A stretch of 64,000 bases of DNA from Ferrovibrio xuzhouensis (GCF_042648965.1 NZ_JBHRYJ010000002.1:670539-734538), one strand, 5' to 3'; shown: positions 1 to 8,354, counted from the first letter of the stretch. The notes: generated by a model not told the origin, from the sequence alone. Program-made: numbers and translations.

Positions 1-150
1 ATCAGCCGTGACCTGGGTGAGCTTCGGGTCGGTCAGCGGCAGCGTCCGACGGCCGATGCAGGTGACGGCAGTCACGCGCGGTTCGGCCAGTGCATGGCGC
101 AGGGCCAGTCCGCCGATCAGACCGGTAGCGCCGGCAATCAGGAGGTTCAT
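1..150 (-). CDS. NAD(P)-binding Rossmann-fold oxidoreductase, N-terminal part only
   Basis: The reverse strand from 150 opens with a nucleotide-binding glycine loop (GATGLIGG) right after an ATG and stays open to the window edge, giving 50 residues. This is the usual N-terminus of NAD(P)H-binding / nucleoside-diphosphate-sugar epimerase-like proteins. The gene lies 12 bp downstream of the IclR regulator stop on the same strand, so they may be cotranscribed. Only the cofactor loop is visible, so substrate and exact family are open. Confidence 0.6.
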   Translation of the reverse strand, partial: MNLLIAGATGLIGGLALRHALAEPRVTAVTCIGRRTLPLTDPKLTQVTAD

Positions 151-162
151 GGCGGCCTCTTT

Positions 163-978
163 CTATGGCGCGGCCGGAATGCTGGCGGCGGCGCCGCGGG
201 CGATCTCGGCTGCGGCATCCTGCAGGTCGGCCAGATGCAGGTCCACCATTTTCTCGGTGGTGATCGCGCCATCGACCCAGCACAGGTTGATGCTGGCCAT
301 CACCCGGCCGTCCAGCAGCACCGGCACGGCGATGGCCGCGGCGCGGCTGCGGTCGGTGACCCAGTAACCGTAGCCGGGTTCGCGCACGGCATAGCCGCGC
401 TCGCGATCCTGCCGCAGGATGGCGAGGGTGGCGCTGCGTTCCCGGGCGCGGCGGTCGTAGGGATCGTCGGAGCGGCGCAGGCGGGCGAGGATGCGGTCGC
501 GTTCGTCCCTCGGGCAGAAGGCGAGATAGGCGCGACCCATCGCACTCATCAGCATATGCACGCGATAGCCCATGCGGGCGCGATTGACGAGGAACGGCGT
601 CTGCTGGCGGCTGGTCTCGAGGATCTCCATGGCACCGTCCTTGTAGACGGCGATATCGGACGGCCACAGGATCCGGCGGCACAGCCGGTCGAGGACCGGC
701 GCGGCCTGTTCGGCAATGGCGTCGTGGTCGCTGAGGTCGCGGCCGAGAAAACGCACCCGGGCGCTGACGCGATAGCGGCCGTCGCCGATGGCGCGATGGA
801 CCATACCGGCTTCTTCCAGGGTCCTGAGAATGCGCAGCAGGGTTGGTTTCGACAGGCCGGTATCGCCGTGCAGGTCATGCAGGCTGGTGGCCGGCCGCTC
901 CTGCAGGGCCTTCAGCACATCGAGGCCGCGGGCAAGGGCGCGGATGGATTTGACCTGGGGCGCGGCAGACAGATGCAT
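163..978 (-). CDS. IclR-family transcriptional regulator
   Basis: This 271-residue protein has the IclR layout. An N-terminal winged helix-turn-helix (about residues 10-75, with the recognition segment GLSKPTLLRILRTLEE) is followed by a C-terminal effector-binding domain (about 95-265). It diverges from the TRAP transporter operon that starts at 1112, which is the usual place for a local regulator of an uptake system. A near-perfect palindrome at 988-1002, 10 bp upstream of its start codon, is a likely operator for autoregulation and transporter control. The ligand is unknown and is probably the substrate of the neighbouring transporter and sulfatase-like enzyme. The family is clear; the target is inference. 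Confidence 0.9.
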   Translation of the reverse strand: MHLSAAPQVKSIRALARGLDVLKALQERPATSLHDLHGDTGLSKPTLLRILRTLEEAGMVHRAIGDGRYRVSARVRFLGRDLSDHDAIAEQAAPVLDRLCRRILWPSDIAVYKDGAMEILETSRQQTPFLVNRARMGYRVHMLMSAMGRAYLAFCPRDERDRILARLRRSDDPYDRRARERSATLAILRQDRERGYAVREPGYGYWVTDRSRAAAIAVPVLLDGRVMASINLCWVDGAITTEKMVDLHLADLQDAAAEIARGAAASIPAAP

Positions 979-987
979 GGTCCAAGG

Positions 988-1002
988 TTACACCAGGTGA
1001 AA
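988..1002. promoter_or_regulatory. Putative IclR operator palindrome
   Basis: TTACACCAGGTGAAA reads almost the same on both strands; only the third position from each end breaks the symmetry. It lies in the 133-bp divergent region between the IclR gene and the TRAP operon, close to the regulator start. Fifteen-bp palindromes are typical of IclR dimer sites. The assignment rests on symmetry and position only. Confidence 0.5.
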
Positions 1003-1111
1003 TCTGGGTCAATCGGGCTTTGCCTGGCCGCCGGGTCCGGCTAACCCTGTATGACCATGGCAGCCGGCCGAGACCGGCGCCGGGAGGAAAAAAGCTGGGA
1101 AGGAGCGCCGG

Positions 1112-3037
1112 ATGCGTGGTTTGCGCGGCGTCGTCGCAAGTGTTTTTGCCGCGCCCGACCGGGCGCTGGTCGCCGTGCTCGGCCTCATCATCAGCTTCGC
1201 CGCCTTCTACAGTTCCGGCGTCGGCGTTTTTGACGAGACGATCTCGCGTGTCGGCACACTGGGTGTCGCCATGGCGCTCGGCCTGCTGGCCTTCCCGCTG
1301 CCCGGCCGCATCGGTCGTGCCGTCGACATCCTGCTGCTGATCCTCGGCGTCGTGATTTTCTGGCGCTACTTCCAGATCGGCGAGGCGCTTGAGGAAGGCC
1401 TTTACGATTTCACCACCAGCGACCTGTGGCTGGGCGGCATGGCCCTGCTGCTGCTGCTCGACCTGACCCGGCGCATTTTCGGCTGGCCGCTGGTGATCGT
1501 CTGCGGCCTGACGCTGGTCTACGGGCTTTATGGCCATCACCTGCCATGGATATTCCGTCATGCCGGCTTTCCCTATTACGAAACCCTGCGCACGGTCTGG
1601 TACAGCTTCGATGGCGTATTCGGCGGCCCGGTGGCGGTGGTCACCAGCCTGATCCTGATCTTCGTGGTGTTCGGCGTGGTGCTGGAAGGCATCGGCGCCG
1701 GGCCGGTGCTGCTGAAAATGGCTTTCAGCGTCACGGCGAAGCTGCGCGGCGGCCCGGCCCATGCCGCCATCGTCGCCAGCGCGCTGTTCGGCACCATGTC
1801 GGGCAGCGTGGCCGGCAACGTGGTCGGCACCGGTGTTTTCACCATGCCGATGATCAAGAAACGTGGCTTCTCGGCCAAGTTCGCCGGCGCCGTCGAGGCC
1901 GCCGCCTCGTCCGGCGGCCAGTTCACGCCGCCGGTGATGGGTGCGGTCGCCTTCATCATGGCCGATGTGACCGGCATCCCGTATCTCACCATCTGCATCG
2001 CCGCGGCGATCCCGGCGCTGTTCTATTACGCCAGCCTGTTTGCCTCGGTGGCAGTGAATGCCTCGCGGCTCGGCATCCAGCCGATCCCCGACAGCGAGCG
2101 TCAGGCAATGACGCGGCAGGACTGGGTGCTGTCGCTGACCTTCGTGCTGCCGCTGCTGGTGATCATCGGCCTGCTGATCGCCGGCCGCTCGCCGGCGGTG
2201 GCCGGCTTCTGGGCGACGATTGCCGCCGCCGTGCTCGGTTTTATCCTCAATCCCGACCTGCGCCGCGAGCCGCAGCGCCTGCTGGCGGCGCTCGCCCAGG
2301 CCGGGCGGGCCGGCGCTACCATTCTCGTCGCTGTCGGTGCGGTCGGCATGATCATCGGCGTGATGAACATGACCGGGCTCGGTATCCGCTTCGCCAATGT
2401 GATCCTCGGGCTGTCGGGCCAGTCGCTGTTCCTCGCCCTGCTGCTGACCATGGCCGGCTGCCTGGTGCTCGGCATGGGCATGCCGACGGTGCCAGCCTAT
2501 CTGATCATCGTGCTGACCATGGGGCCAGCCATCCAGGGCCTCGGCGTGCCGACTCTGGTGGCGCATCTCTTCGTGGTCTATTTCGGCGTGCTGTCGTCGA
2601 TCACGCCACCGGTGGCGCTGGCGGCTTTTGCCGCGGCACCGATCTGCGGCGCTAGCCCGATGGCGACGGCGGTGGAATCCGTCAAGGTTGCCATCATCGG
2701 CTTCATCATCCCCTTCGTTTTCGTCTACAACCCGTCGCTGACTCTGATGGTCGATTTCGAGTGGGGCGAATTTCTCTGGGCCTGCCTGCGGCTGGTGCTG
2801 GCGATCTGGGTGCTGGCCAGCGGGCTCGGCGGCTATGACCGGGCGCGGCTCGACCTGCCGTCGCGGGCGGTCCGTATCGTCAGCGGCGTGGCCATGCTGA
2901 TGCCGGGCGGGCTGATTGAATTCGCCGCTTTTGCCGCCGCGCTGGTCATGCTCGGCTTCGACTGGCGGCGCGGGCTGGCCGCTTCGCCGCCGGGCTTCGC
3001 GGCGCTGGCGGCACGCTTCGGCTGGAAACAGGCGTAA
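1112..3037 (+). CDS. TRAP transporter, fused small/large permease (TAXI type)
   Basis: This 641-residue, highly hydrophobic protein fuses a DctQ-like N-terminal membrane region (about residues 20-120) to a DctM-like large permease (about 135-580). That is the fused permease architecture normally paired with TAXI-type binding proteins. Glycine-rich DctM segments such as GTMSGSVAGNVVGTG and SSGGQFTPPVMG are visible. The start ATG at 1112 has an AAGGAG site about 8 bases upstream. It is followed after 30 bp by its binding protein and then a sulfatase-like hydrolase, so one operon is likely. It would drive ion-gradient-dependent uptake of an organic anion across the inner membrane. The substrate is not evident from the permease. 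Confidence 0.92.
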   Translation: MRGLRGVVASVFAAPDRALVAVLGLIISFAAFYSSGVGVFDETISRVGTLGVAMALGLLAFPLPGRIGRAVDILLLILGVVIFWRYFQIGEALEEGLYDFTTSDLWLGGMALLLLLDLTRRIFGWPLVIVCGLTLVYGLYGHHLPWIFRHAGFPYYETLRTVWYSFDGVFGGPVAVVTSLILIFVVFGVVLEGIGAGPVLLKMAFSVTAKLRGGPAHAAIVASALFGTMSGSVAGNVVGTGVFTMPMIKKRGFSAKFAGAVEAAASSGGQFTPPVMGAVAFIMADVTGIPYLTICIAAAIPALFYYASLFASVAVNASRLGIQPIPDSERQAMTRQDWVLSLTFVLPLLVIIGLLIAGRSPAVAGFWATIAAAVLGFILNPDLRREPQRLLAALAQAGRAGATILVAVGAVGMIIGVMNMTGLGIRFANVILGLSGQSLFLALLLTMAGCLVLGMGMPTVPAYLIIVLTMGPAIQGLGVPTLVAHLFVVYFGVLSSITPPVALAAFAAAPICGASPMATAVESVKVAIIGFIIPFVFVYNPSLTLMVDFEWGEFLWACLRLVLAIWVLASGLGGYDRARLDLPSRAVRIVSGVAMLMPGGLIEFAAFAAALVMLGFDWRRGLAASPPGFAALAARFGWKQA

Positions 3038-3067
3038 GGACAAAAGAACCGAAAGAGGGAGGACCAG

Positions 3068-4099
3068 ATGTTCATGAAAAAAATCGGCCGGCTGGCGGCT
3101 GTTGCGGCAACCGCCACCTGTCTTGCCGGCGCGGCCACCGGCGGCGCCATGGCCAAGGATTTCTACCGGCTGTCGACGCTCGGGCCGGGCAGCACGCCCT
3201 ATCTGGTGATGTCGACTTTCGCCAACATCGTCAACCAGGCGCTGCCCGACATGGAAGTGCAGGTCAATGCCACCGGTGCTGCGACCGCCCATGCGCTGGA
3301 GACGGCGCGCGGCCGCATGGACTTCTTCATGTCCTCGCCGACCGTGCATGCCATGATGATGCAGGGCACGGCGATGTACGCCAAGATCACCGACGCCAAG
3401 GAGTTGTCGATCAAGTTGCGCGGCGTGTTCAACTTCCCGCTCGGTTATTATCACATCGTCGTCTATGCCGATTCCGGGATCACCAAGCTGCAGGACGTGA
3501 AGGGCAAGCGGGTGTTCCTCGGCCCGCCCGGCGGCGGTGCCACGGTCAACATGGCGCAGATGCTGGAGATCGTCACCGGCTACAAGGCCGGCCATGATTA
3601 CGAGCAGGTCAATCTTGGCTGGGAGGCCGCCGCGCAATCCTTCCAGGATCACCATATTGACGTCTACATCAATCCGACTCTGCCGCCGAGCCCGGTGATC
3701 CAGCAGTTCGCGCTGACCAGCAAGATCCGCCTGCTCGGCCTCAGCGAGAAGGACATGGATTCGGATGCCTTCCGTGCCTTCAGCCATCGTCCCGGTGGCC
3801 TGCTCGACACGATTCCCGCCGGCACCTATGGCGACAACCAGCTTAACAAGGACGACATCACCACCGTCGGCTCCATGGTCGGCATCGGCACGCGCGAGGA
3901 CATGCCTGACGACGTGATCTACAAGATGACCAAGGCCTTCTGGCAGGGCGTCGCCAAGGAACGCGACAAGACACCGTGGCTGCGCTCGGTGAAGATCGAG
4001 AATGTGTTCCGCGACATGAACATGCCGATCCACCCGGGTGCCGCGCGCTATTACAGGGAAGCCGGCCTGACCGTCCCGGGTGCCCTGATGCCGAAGTAA
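3068..4099 (+). CDS. TAXI-family TRAP solute-binding protein
   Basis: The 343-residue protein begins with a signal peptide (charged MFMKKIGR, hydrophobic core, cleavage expected after AMA near residue 29). It then has the TAXI periplasmic binding fold with its early STLGPGSTPYLVMS segment. It captures the substrate and hands it to the fused permease encoded just upstream. A good ribosome site (GGGAGGA) precedes the ATG at 3068. The next gene in the same direction is a sulfatase/phosphonate-monoesterase-like enzyme, hinting that the ligand could be a sulfate or phosph(on)ate ester or the acid released from one. That link is inference from gene order. Confidence 0.92.
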   Translation: MFMKKIGRLAAVAATATCLAGAATGGAMAKDFYRLSTLGPGSTPYLVMSTFANIVNQALPDMEVQVNATGAATAHALETARGRMDFFMSSPTVHAMMMQGTAMYAKITDAKELSIKLRGVFNFPLGYYHIVVYADSGITKLQDVKGKRVFLGPPGGGATVNMAQMLEIVTGYKAGHDYEQVNLGWEAAAQSFQDHHIDVYINPTLPPSPVIQQFALTSKIRLLGLSEKDMDSDAFRAFSHRPGGLLDTIPAGTYGDNQLNKDDITTVGSMVGIGTREDMPDDVIYKMTKAFWQGVAKERDKTPWLRSVKIENVFRDMNMPIHPGAARYYREAGLTVPGALMPK

Positions 4100-4109
4100 T
4101 GCCGGCTGG

Positions 4110-4132
4110 CCGGCGGGGTTATGCCCCGCCGG
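4110..4132 (+). other. Strong hairpin between binding protein and hydrolase genes
   Basis: CCGGCGGGG and CCCCGCCGG form a perfect 9-bp stem around the 5-base loop TTATG, 10 bases after the TAXI gene stop. No T-run follows, so it is more likely an mRNA 3'-end stabiliser or processing barrier than a complete terminator. It could keep binding-protein message more abundant than the downstream enzyme. Confidence 0.45.
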
Positions 4133-4170
4133 TCGTGCGGCCCGACCGTAATACTTCCTCCCCGGAACGG

Positions 4171-5751
4171 ATGCCCATGGGCAAGATACGTAATATCCTT
4201 TTCATCATGGCCGACCAGTTGCGAGCGGACTACCTGTCCTGCGCCGGCCACCCGACCCTGCAAACCCCGCATATCGACGGTCTGGCGAAACGTGGCGTGC
4301 GGTTCGACCGCGCCTACTGCCAGGCGCCGGTCTGCGGGCCGTCGCGCATGTCGTTCTATACCGGGCGCTACATGACCAGCCACGGCGCCACCTATAACGC
4401 CGTACCGTTGCGGGCCACCGAACTGACCTTGGGTGATTACCTGCGGCCGCTGGGCTATCGTGTCGCCCTGGTCGGCAAAACCCATATGAAGGGCGACGAC
4501 GCGGGCATGCGCAGGCTCGGTCTTGATCCGAACTCCTCGCTCGGCGTGCTGGTCTCGCAATGCGGCTTCGAGCCCGTCGAGCGCGACGACGGCCTGCATC
4601 CCGACCAGGGCGTCGACCCGGACCTCGCCTATAACCGCTATCTGCGTGCCAAAGGCTATGAGTCCGAGAATCCCTGGCATGACTTTGCCAATGCCGCCGA
4701 AGGACCGAATGGGGAGATCCTGAGCGGCTGGTATCTGCGCAATGCCCGCCTGCCGGCGCGTGTGCGCGAAGAGGATTCCGAAACGCCCTATATGACCGAC
4801 CGGGCGATCGATTTTATCCGCGACAGTGGCGAAACGCCCTGGTGCCTGCATCTCAGCTATATCAAGCCGCACTGGCCCTATATTGCGCCGGCGCCCTATC
4901 ACGCGATGTATGGTCCGAACCAGATTCTGCCGGCCAAGCGGCATCCGCGTGAGCGCGAGAATACCCATCCGGTCGTCGCCGCTTTCATGCAGCATGAGGA
5001 GTCGGTCAATTTCAGCCGTGACGAGGCACGCGAGACGGTAATCCCGGCCTATATGGGGCTGGTCAAGCAGCTCGACGATCATCTCGGTCGGCTGTTCGCT
5101 TTCCTGGAGGCCGAAGGCCGCATGGATGACACGCTGATCGTGCTGACCAGCGACCATGGCGACTATCTCGGCGATCACTGGCTCGGCGAGAAGGAGCTGT
5201 TCCACGAGGAAAGCGTGCGCATCCCGCTGATCGTCTATTCACCGGACGCGGCAGCCGACGCCACCCGCGGCCATGTTGAGCAGCGGTTCGCCGAGGCCAT
5301 CGACCTGGTCCCGACCTTCCTCGCGGCAGCCGGCGGCACGGCGCAGCCACACCGGCTGGAGGGTGCTTCGCTGCTGCCCCTGCTGGAAGGGCGCGTGCCG
5401 GACGGCTGGCGCGATGCGACGTTCAGCGAATGCGACTATGCCTTCCGCGAGGCACGGCAGATCCTGCTGGTGCCGCCCGATCAGGCGCGCGGCTGGATGG
5501 TGCGGACCGGACGCTGGAAATACATCGCCTATGAAGGCTTCCGGCCGCAGCTGTTCGATATGGAGACCGATCCGGATGAATATGTTGATCTAGGCGAAAG
5601 CCCGGCCCATGAAGACGCGCGCGCCGCGATGGCCGCGCGCCTGCTGGCGTGGCTGAAACAGCGCCGCATTCGCACGACAATTTCGAACGAGGATGTCGAG
5701 AAGCGCACTGGCAACGCCAAGAGTCGCGGCATTCTGTTCGGCGTCTGGTAA
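4171..5751 (+). CDS. Sulfatase-family hydrolase, phosphonate monoester hydrolase-like
   Basis: The 526-residue product belongs to the alkaline phosphatase/sulfatase superfamily. The formylglycine signature C-x-P-S-R is present (C55-G-P-S-R59), so Cys55 is the predicted site of conversion to formylglycine. The early metal site IMADQLRAD (Asp15) and the later TSDHGDYLGDH metal cluster are intact. Length and overall pattern recall rhizobial phosphonate monoester hydrolases, promiscuous phospho/sulfo-diesterases, more than long secreted sulfatases. No signal peptide is seen, so it acts in the cytoplasm on imported substrate. ATG 4171 was chosen over upstream in-frame codons because the preceding residues overlap the TAXI gene and look non-coding; ATG 4177 is also possible. 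It is probably co-operonic with the TRAP genes. Confidence 0.85.
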   Translation: MPMGKIRNILFIMADQLRADYLSCAGHPTLQTPHIDGLAKRGVRFDRAYCQAPVCGPSRMSFYTGRYMTSHGATYNAVPLRATELTLGDYLRPLGYRVALVGKTHMKGDDAGMRRLGLDPNSSLGVLVSQCGFEPVERDDGLHPDQGVDPDLAYNRYLRAKGYESENPWHDFANAAEGPNGEILSGWYLRNARLPARVREEDSETPYMTDRAIDFIRDSGETPWCLHLSYIKPHWPYIAPAPYHAMYGPNQILPAKRHPRERENTHPVVAAFMQHEESVNFSRDEARETVIPAYMGLVKQLDDHLGRLFAFLEAEGRMDDTLIVLTSDHGDYLGDHWLGEKELFHEESVRIPLIVYSPDAAADATRGHVEQRFAEAIDLVPTFLAAAGGTAQPHRLEGASLLPLLEGRVPDGWRDATFSECDYAFREARQILLVPPDQARGWMVRTGRWKYIAYEGFRPQLFDMETDPDEYVDLGESPAHEDARAAMAARLLAWLKQRRIRTTISNEDVEKRTGNAKSRGILFGVW

Positions 5752-5761
5752 CGCGGAAGCT

Positions 5762-6292
5762 TCAGGCGGCGTCCTGCGGCGAGGCCAGCGGTGCCGGCAT
5801 GCCGCCGAGATCGATCAGCGGCGCCGGCTCGGTGCTGGCGGCCGGGCCCATCAGGCCGGCGACGCGCTCCAGCGCAGTCACGATGGTGTGGCGCTCCCCG
5901 GCCGGCAAATCGCGCAGCGCCTTGAGGAAGATCGCGTCCAGCAGCGGCGGCGCCTTGGCCAGGGCTGCGTCGCCCGTCTCGGTCAGTCGCGAATGCACCA
6001 CCCGGCGATCCGTCACGTTGCGATAGCGTTCGATCAGCCCGCGGCTGACCAGGCGGTCGACGATGGTGGTCACTGTCGCCTGGCTGAGATTGACCTGGCC
6101 GGCGATCCGCGCCGTGGTCACTTCGCCGAGGTCGCGGATGGCGCGCAGCACCAGAACCTGCGGTGTGGTCAGGCCGGTTTCGCGCTCGAGGCGCTTCGAA
6201 TGCAGATCGACGGCCCGGATTATCCGCCGTACCGATCCCAGTAACCTGTCATCCTCGCTGGTCATTTTCCCATTTCCGAACGATGTCCGCAT
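5762..6292 (-). CDS. MarR-family transcriptional regulator
   Basis: A 176-residue protein with a MarR winged helix: VRRIIRAVDLHSKRLERE dimerisation helix, LTTPQVLVLRAI, recognition segment GQVNLSQATVTTIVDRL, and the wing DRRVVHSRLTETG. It converges with the sulfatase gene (10-bp gap) and diverges from the NAGGN osmolyte operon. An ATG at 6265 (MTSEDDRL) is an equally plausible start and would give 167 residues. The divergent region contains a perfect 15-bp palindrome lying on a promoter facing the NAGGN operon, so this protein may repress it as well as itself. That would be unusual, because NAGGN genes are known mainly as osmotically induced. The family is certain; the target is inferred. Confidence 0.9.
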   Translation of the reverse strand: MRTSFGNGKMTSEDDRLLGSVRRIIRAVDLHSKRLERETGLTTPQVLVLRAIRDLGEVTTARIAGQVNLSQATVTTIVDRLVSRGLIERYRNVTDRRVVHSRLTETGDAALAKAPPLLDAIFLKALRDLPAGERHTIVTALERVAGLMGPAASTEPAPLIDLGGMPAPLASPQDAA

Positions 6293-6371
6293 GGCACCCG
6301 GGTGTTCCCTGCCAGAGCGCCATCAAATTGTCCAATTGCTCGGAGAAAGTCTAGTGCACTTAATATTACAG

Positions 6372-6386
6372 GTCAAATGATTTGAC
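6372..6386. promoter_or_regulatory. Perfect palindrome, candidate MarR operator
   Basis: GTCAAATGATTTGAC is perfectly symmetric about its central base. It overlaps the TTGACA hexamer that best fits a -35 box facing the NAGGN operon, so a bound dimer would block polymerase. Its size and position between a marR gene and a divergent operon fit a MarR site. Confidence 0.6.
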
Positions 6387-6408
6387 ATCTAAACATAAGG
6401 TGTATAAA
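6382..6408 (+). promoter_or_regulatory. Putative sigma-70-type promoter of the NAGGN operon
   Basis: TTGACA (6382-6387) and TATAAA (6403-6408) are separated by 15 bases, slightly short, in an AT-rich patch unlike its GC-rich surroundings. Transcription would begin near 6415, giving a leader of about 145 bases before the amidotransferase start at 6561. The -35 box is inside the palindrome at 6372-6386. Confidence 0.45.
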
Positions 6409-6420
6409 CAAAAGGCATCG

Positions 6421-6484
6421 CGGAAACGAAACAGGCCGCCTGCGCAGCCGTGCGGCGAACCACCATCGGCCTTTTTCGTTTCCG
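6421..6484 (+). ncRNA. Long imperfect hairpin in the NAGGN operon leader
   Basis: CGGAAACGAAACAGGCCG (6421-6438) pairs with the segment at 6467-6484 over 18 bp with a single mismatch. The 28-base interior can itself pair weakly. The structure begins just after the predicted transcription start. It is followed by a second, terminator-like hairpin (6518-6545) next to the amidotransferase ribosome site. The arrangement resembles a cis-acting leader RNA. No known riboswitch class was recognised; the function is inference. Confidence 0.45.
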
Positions 6485-6517
6485 TGCAGGTCAACATACC
6501 GGCGAGACAGCCGGCCT

Positions 6518-6545
6518 GCGGCACCGCCGTCCGGTGCCGCTTTTG
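6518..6545 (+). terminator. Terminator-like hairpin just before the NAGGN operon start codon
   Basis: GCGGCACCG (6518-6526) and CGGTGCCGC (6532-6540) form a perfect 9-bp GC-rich stem with a 5-base loop, followed at once by TTTTG. The ribosome site GGAGG begins only a few bases later (about 6549) and the ATG is at 6561. It cannot end an upstream gene, since none reads into it. It is therefore a candidate attenuator, or a structure that controls translation start. Confidence 0.55.
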
Positions 6546-6560
6546 TACGGAGGACAGCCC

Positions 6561-8336
6561 ATGTGCGGATTCAGTGGCGAGGTCCGGTTCGATAGCGGCC
6601 TCGCCGATATTGCTGCCGTTGCCCGGATGACCGGGCGGATGGCGCCCCGCGGCCCGGATGCCGCCGGCGTCGCCGCCCAGAGCCGGGTGGCCTTCGGTCA
6701 TCGTCGGCTCAAGATCATCGATCTCAGCGAGCGCGCCCAGCAGCCGATGGTGGATGCCGAACTTGGCCTCACGCTCGCCTTCAACGGCTGCATCTACAAC
6801 TACCGTGAACTGCGGAGTGAGCTGCAGGGCAAGGGTTATCGCTTCTTTTCCGAGGGCGACACCGAGGTGGTGCTGAAGGCCTGGCACGCCTGGGGCCTCG
6901 ACGCGCCGAAGAAATTCCATGGCATGTTTGCCTTTGCCGTCCACGAACGCGACAGCGGCCGGGTCGCGCTCTGTCGCGACCGCCTCGGCATCAAGCCGTT
7001 GTATCTGGCCGAGCAGCCGGCCAAGCGTCTGCGCTTTGCCTCGTCGCTCCCGGCTTTGCTTGCCGGGCGCGATCTCGACACCACGCTTGATCCGGTGGCG
7101 CTCCACCATTACATGAGTTTCCATGCCGTGGTGCCGGCGCCGTTTACCATGCTGAACGGCGTGAAAAAGCTGCAGCCGGCATCTATCGCTGTCTTCGAGG
7201 CCGATGGCCGTCGCCAGGATCATGTCTACTGGACGCTGAGTTTCGCCCGCGAAGCCGCCGATCTCGAGGCTTCAGCCGATCACTGGGAAGGGCAGGTGCG
7301 AGCCGCGCTGGATACCGCGGTGGCACGCCGCATGGTTTCCGATGTGCCGGTCGGCGTACTGCTGTCCGGCGGCGTTGATTCCAGCCTGATCGTCGCCCTG
7401 CTGGCGGAAGCCGGCCAGAAGGGGCTGAAGACCTTTTCCATCGGATTCGAAGAAGCCAATGGCGAGAAAGGCGACGAATTCGTCTATTCCGACCTGGTAG
7501 CGAAGCACTTCGGCACCGAGCATTACAAGATTTTCGTCAAGTCGCGTCGCCTGCTGGATGCCATGCCGAAGGTGATCGACGCGATGTCGGAACCGATGGT
7601 GTCCTACGATAATGTCGGCTTCTACCTGCTGTCCGAGGAAGTCTCGCAGCATGTGAAGGTGGTGCAGAGCGGGCAGGGCGCCGACGAGATCTTTGGCGGC
7701 TATCACTGGTATCCGCCGCTGCTCGATTCCAATGATCCGGTTGCCGACTATGCGGGCGTGTTCTTCGACCGCAGCCACGCCGAATATGCCGAGGCGATCG
7801 GCAGCGACTACCTGACCGAGGATTTCAGCACCGCCTTTGTCGCCGGACATTTCGGCCTGCCGGGTGCCGACCGCGCCGTCGACAAGGCCCTGCGGCTCGA
7901 TACCCAGGTGATGCTGACCGACGATCCGGTCAAACGCGTCGACAATATGACCATGGCCTGGGGTCTCGAGGCCCGGGTGCCGTTCCTCGATCACGAGCTG
8001 GTTGAGCTGGCCGCTCGCGTGCCGCCCGAACACAAGCTGAGCGATGGCGGCAAGGGCGTGCTGAAGGCGGTGGCGCGCAAGGTGCTGCCGGCCGCCGTGA
8101 TCGATCGGCCGAAGGGCTATTTCCCGGTGCCGGCGCTGAAATACCTGGAAGGGCCATATCTCGACATGGTGCGCGACACCCTGAACAGCAAAACGGCGCG
8201 CGAGCGCGGCCTGTTCCGGCGCGAATACGTCGACATGCTGCTGCAGGATCCCAAGGCGCATATCACGCCGCTGCGGGGTTCCAAGCTGTGGCAGGTATCC
8301 CTGCTGGAAATGTGGCTGCAGACCCACGGCGTCTGA
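6561..8336 (+). CDS. N-acetylglutaminylglutamine amidotransferase (AsnB-like)
   Basis: This 591-residue class II glutamine amidotransferase has the catalytic Cys2 exposed after Met removal (MCGFSGEV). The glutaminase domain spans about residues 2-190. The asparagine-synthetase domain follows, with the pyrophosphate loop LLSGGVDSS. It heads a three-gene unit with an acetyltransferase/ATP-grasp synthetase and an M42 peptidase, the set known from rhizobia and Pseudomonas to make the osmoprotectant N-acetylglutaminylglutamine amide. Here it would amidate the dipeptide in the final step. ATG 6561 has GGAGG upstream and makes Cys2 the N-terminal residue; upstream in-frame codons fall within the hairpin leader. 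The next gene starts 18 bp downstream. Confidence 0.93.
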   Translation: MCGFSGEVRFDSGLADIAAVARMTGRMAPRGPDAAGVAAQSRVAFGHRRLKIIDLSERAQQPMVDAELGLTLAFNGCIYNYRELRSELQGKGYRFFSEGDTEVVLKAWHAWGLDAPKKFHGMFAFAVHERDSGRVALCRDRLGIKPLYLAEQPAKRLRFASSLPALLAGRDLDTTLDPVALHHYMSFHAVVPAPFTMLNGVKKLQPASIAVFEADGRRQDHVYWTLSFAREAADLEASADHWEGQVRAALDTAVARRMVSDVPVGVLLSGGVDSSLIVALLAEAGQKGLKTFSIGFEEANGEKGDEFVYSDLVAKHFGTEHYKIFVKSRRLLDAMPKVIDAMSEPMVSYDNVGFYLLSEEVSQHVKVVQSGQGADEIFGGYHWYPPLLDSNDPVADYAGVFFDRSHAEYAEAIGSDYLTEDFSTAFVAGHFGLPGADRAVDKALRLDTQVMLTDDPVKRVDNMTMAWGLEARVPFLDHELVELAARVPPEHKLSDGGKGVLKAVARKVLPAAVIDRPKGYFPVPALKYLEGPYLDMVRDTLNSKTARERGLFRREYVDMLLQDPKAHITPLRGSKLWQVSLLEMWLQTHGV

Positions 8337-8354
8337 CGAACCGGGAGAAACGCC

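Noticed and set aside
875..4033. Very long open frame (over 1000 codons) on the minus strand opposite the TRAP genes
   Set aside because: It is a mirror of GC-rich codon bias in the permease and binding-protein genes; composition (Asp/His/Arg/Gln-rich) and lack of any motif mark it as a shadow.
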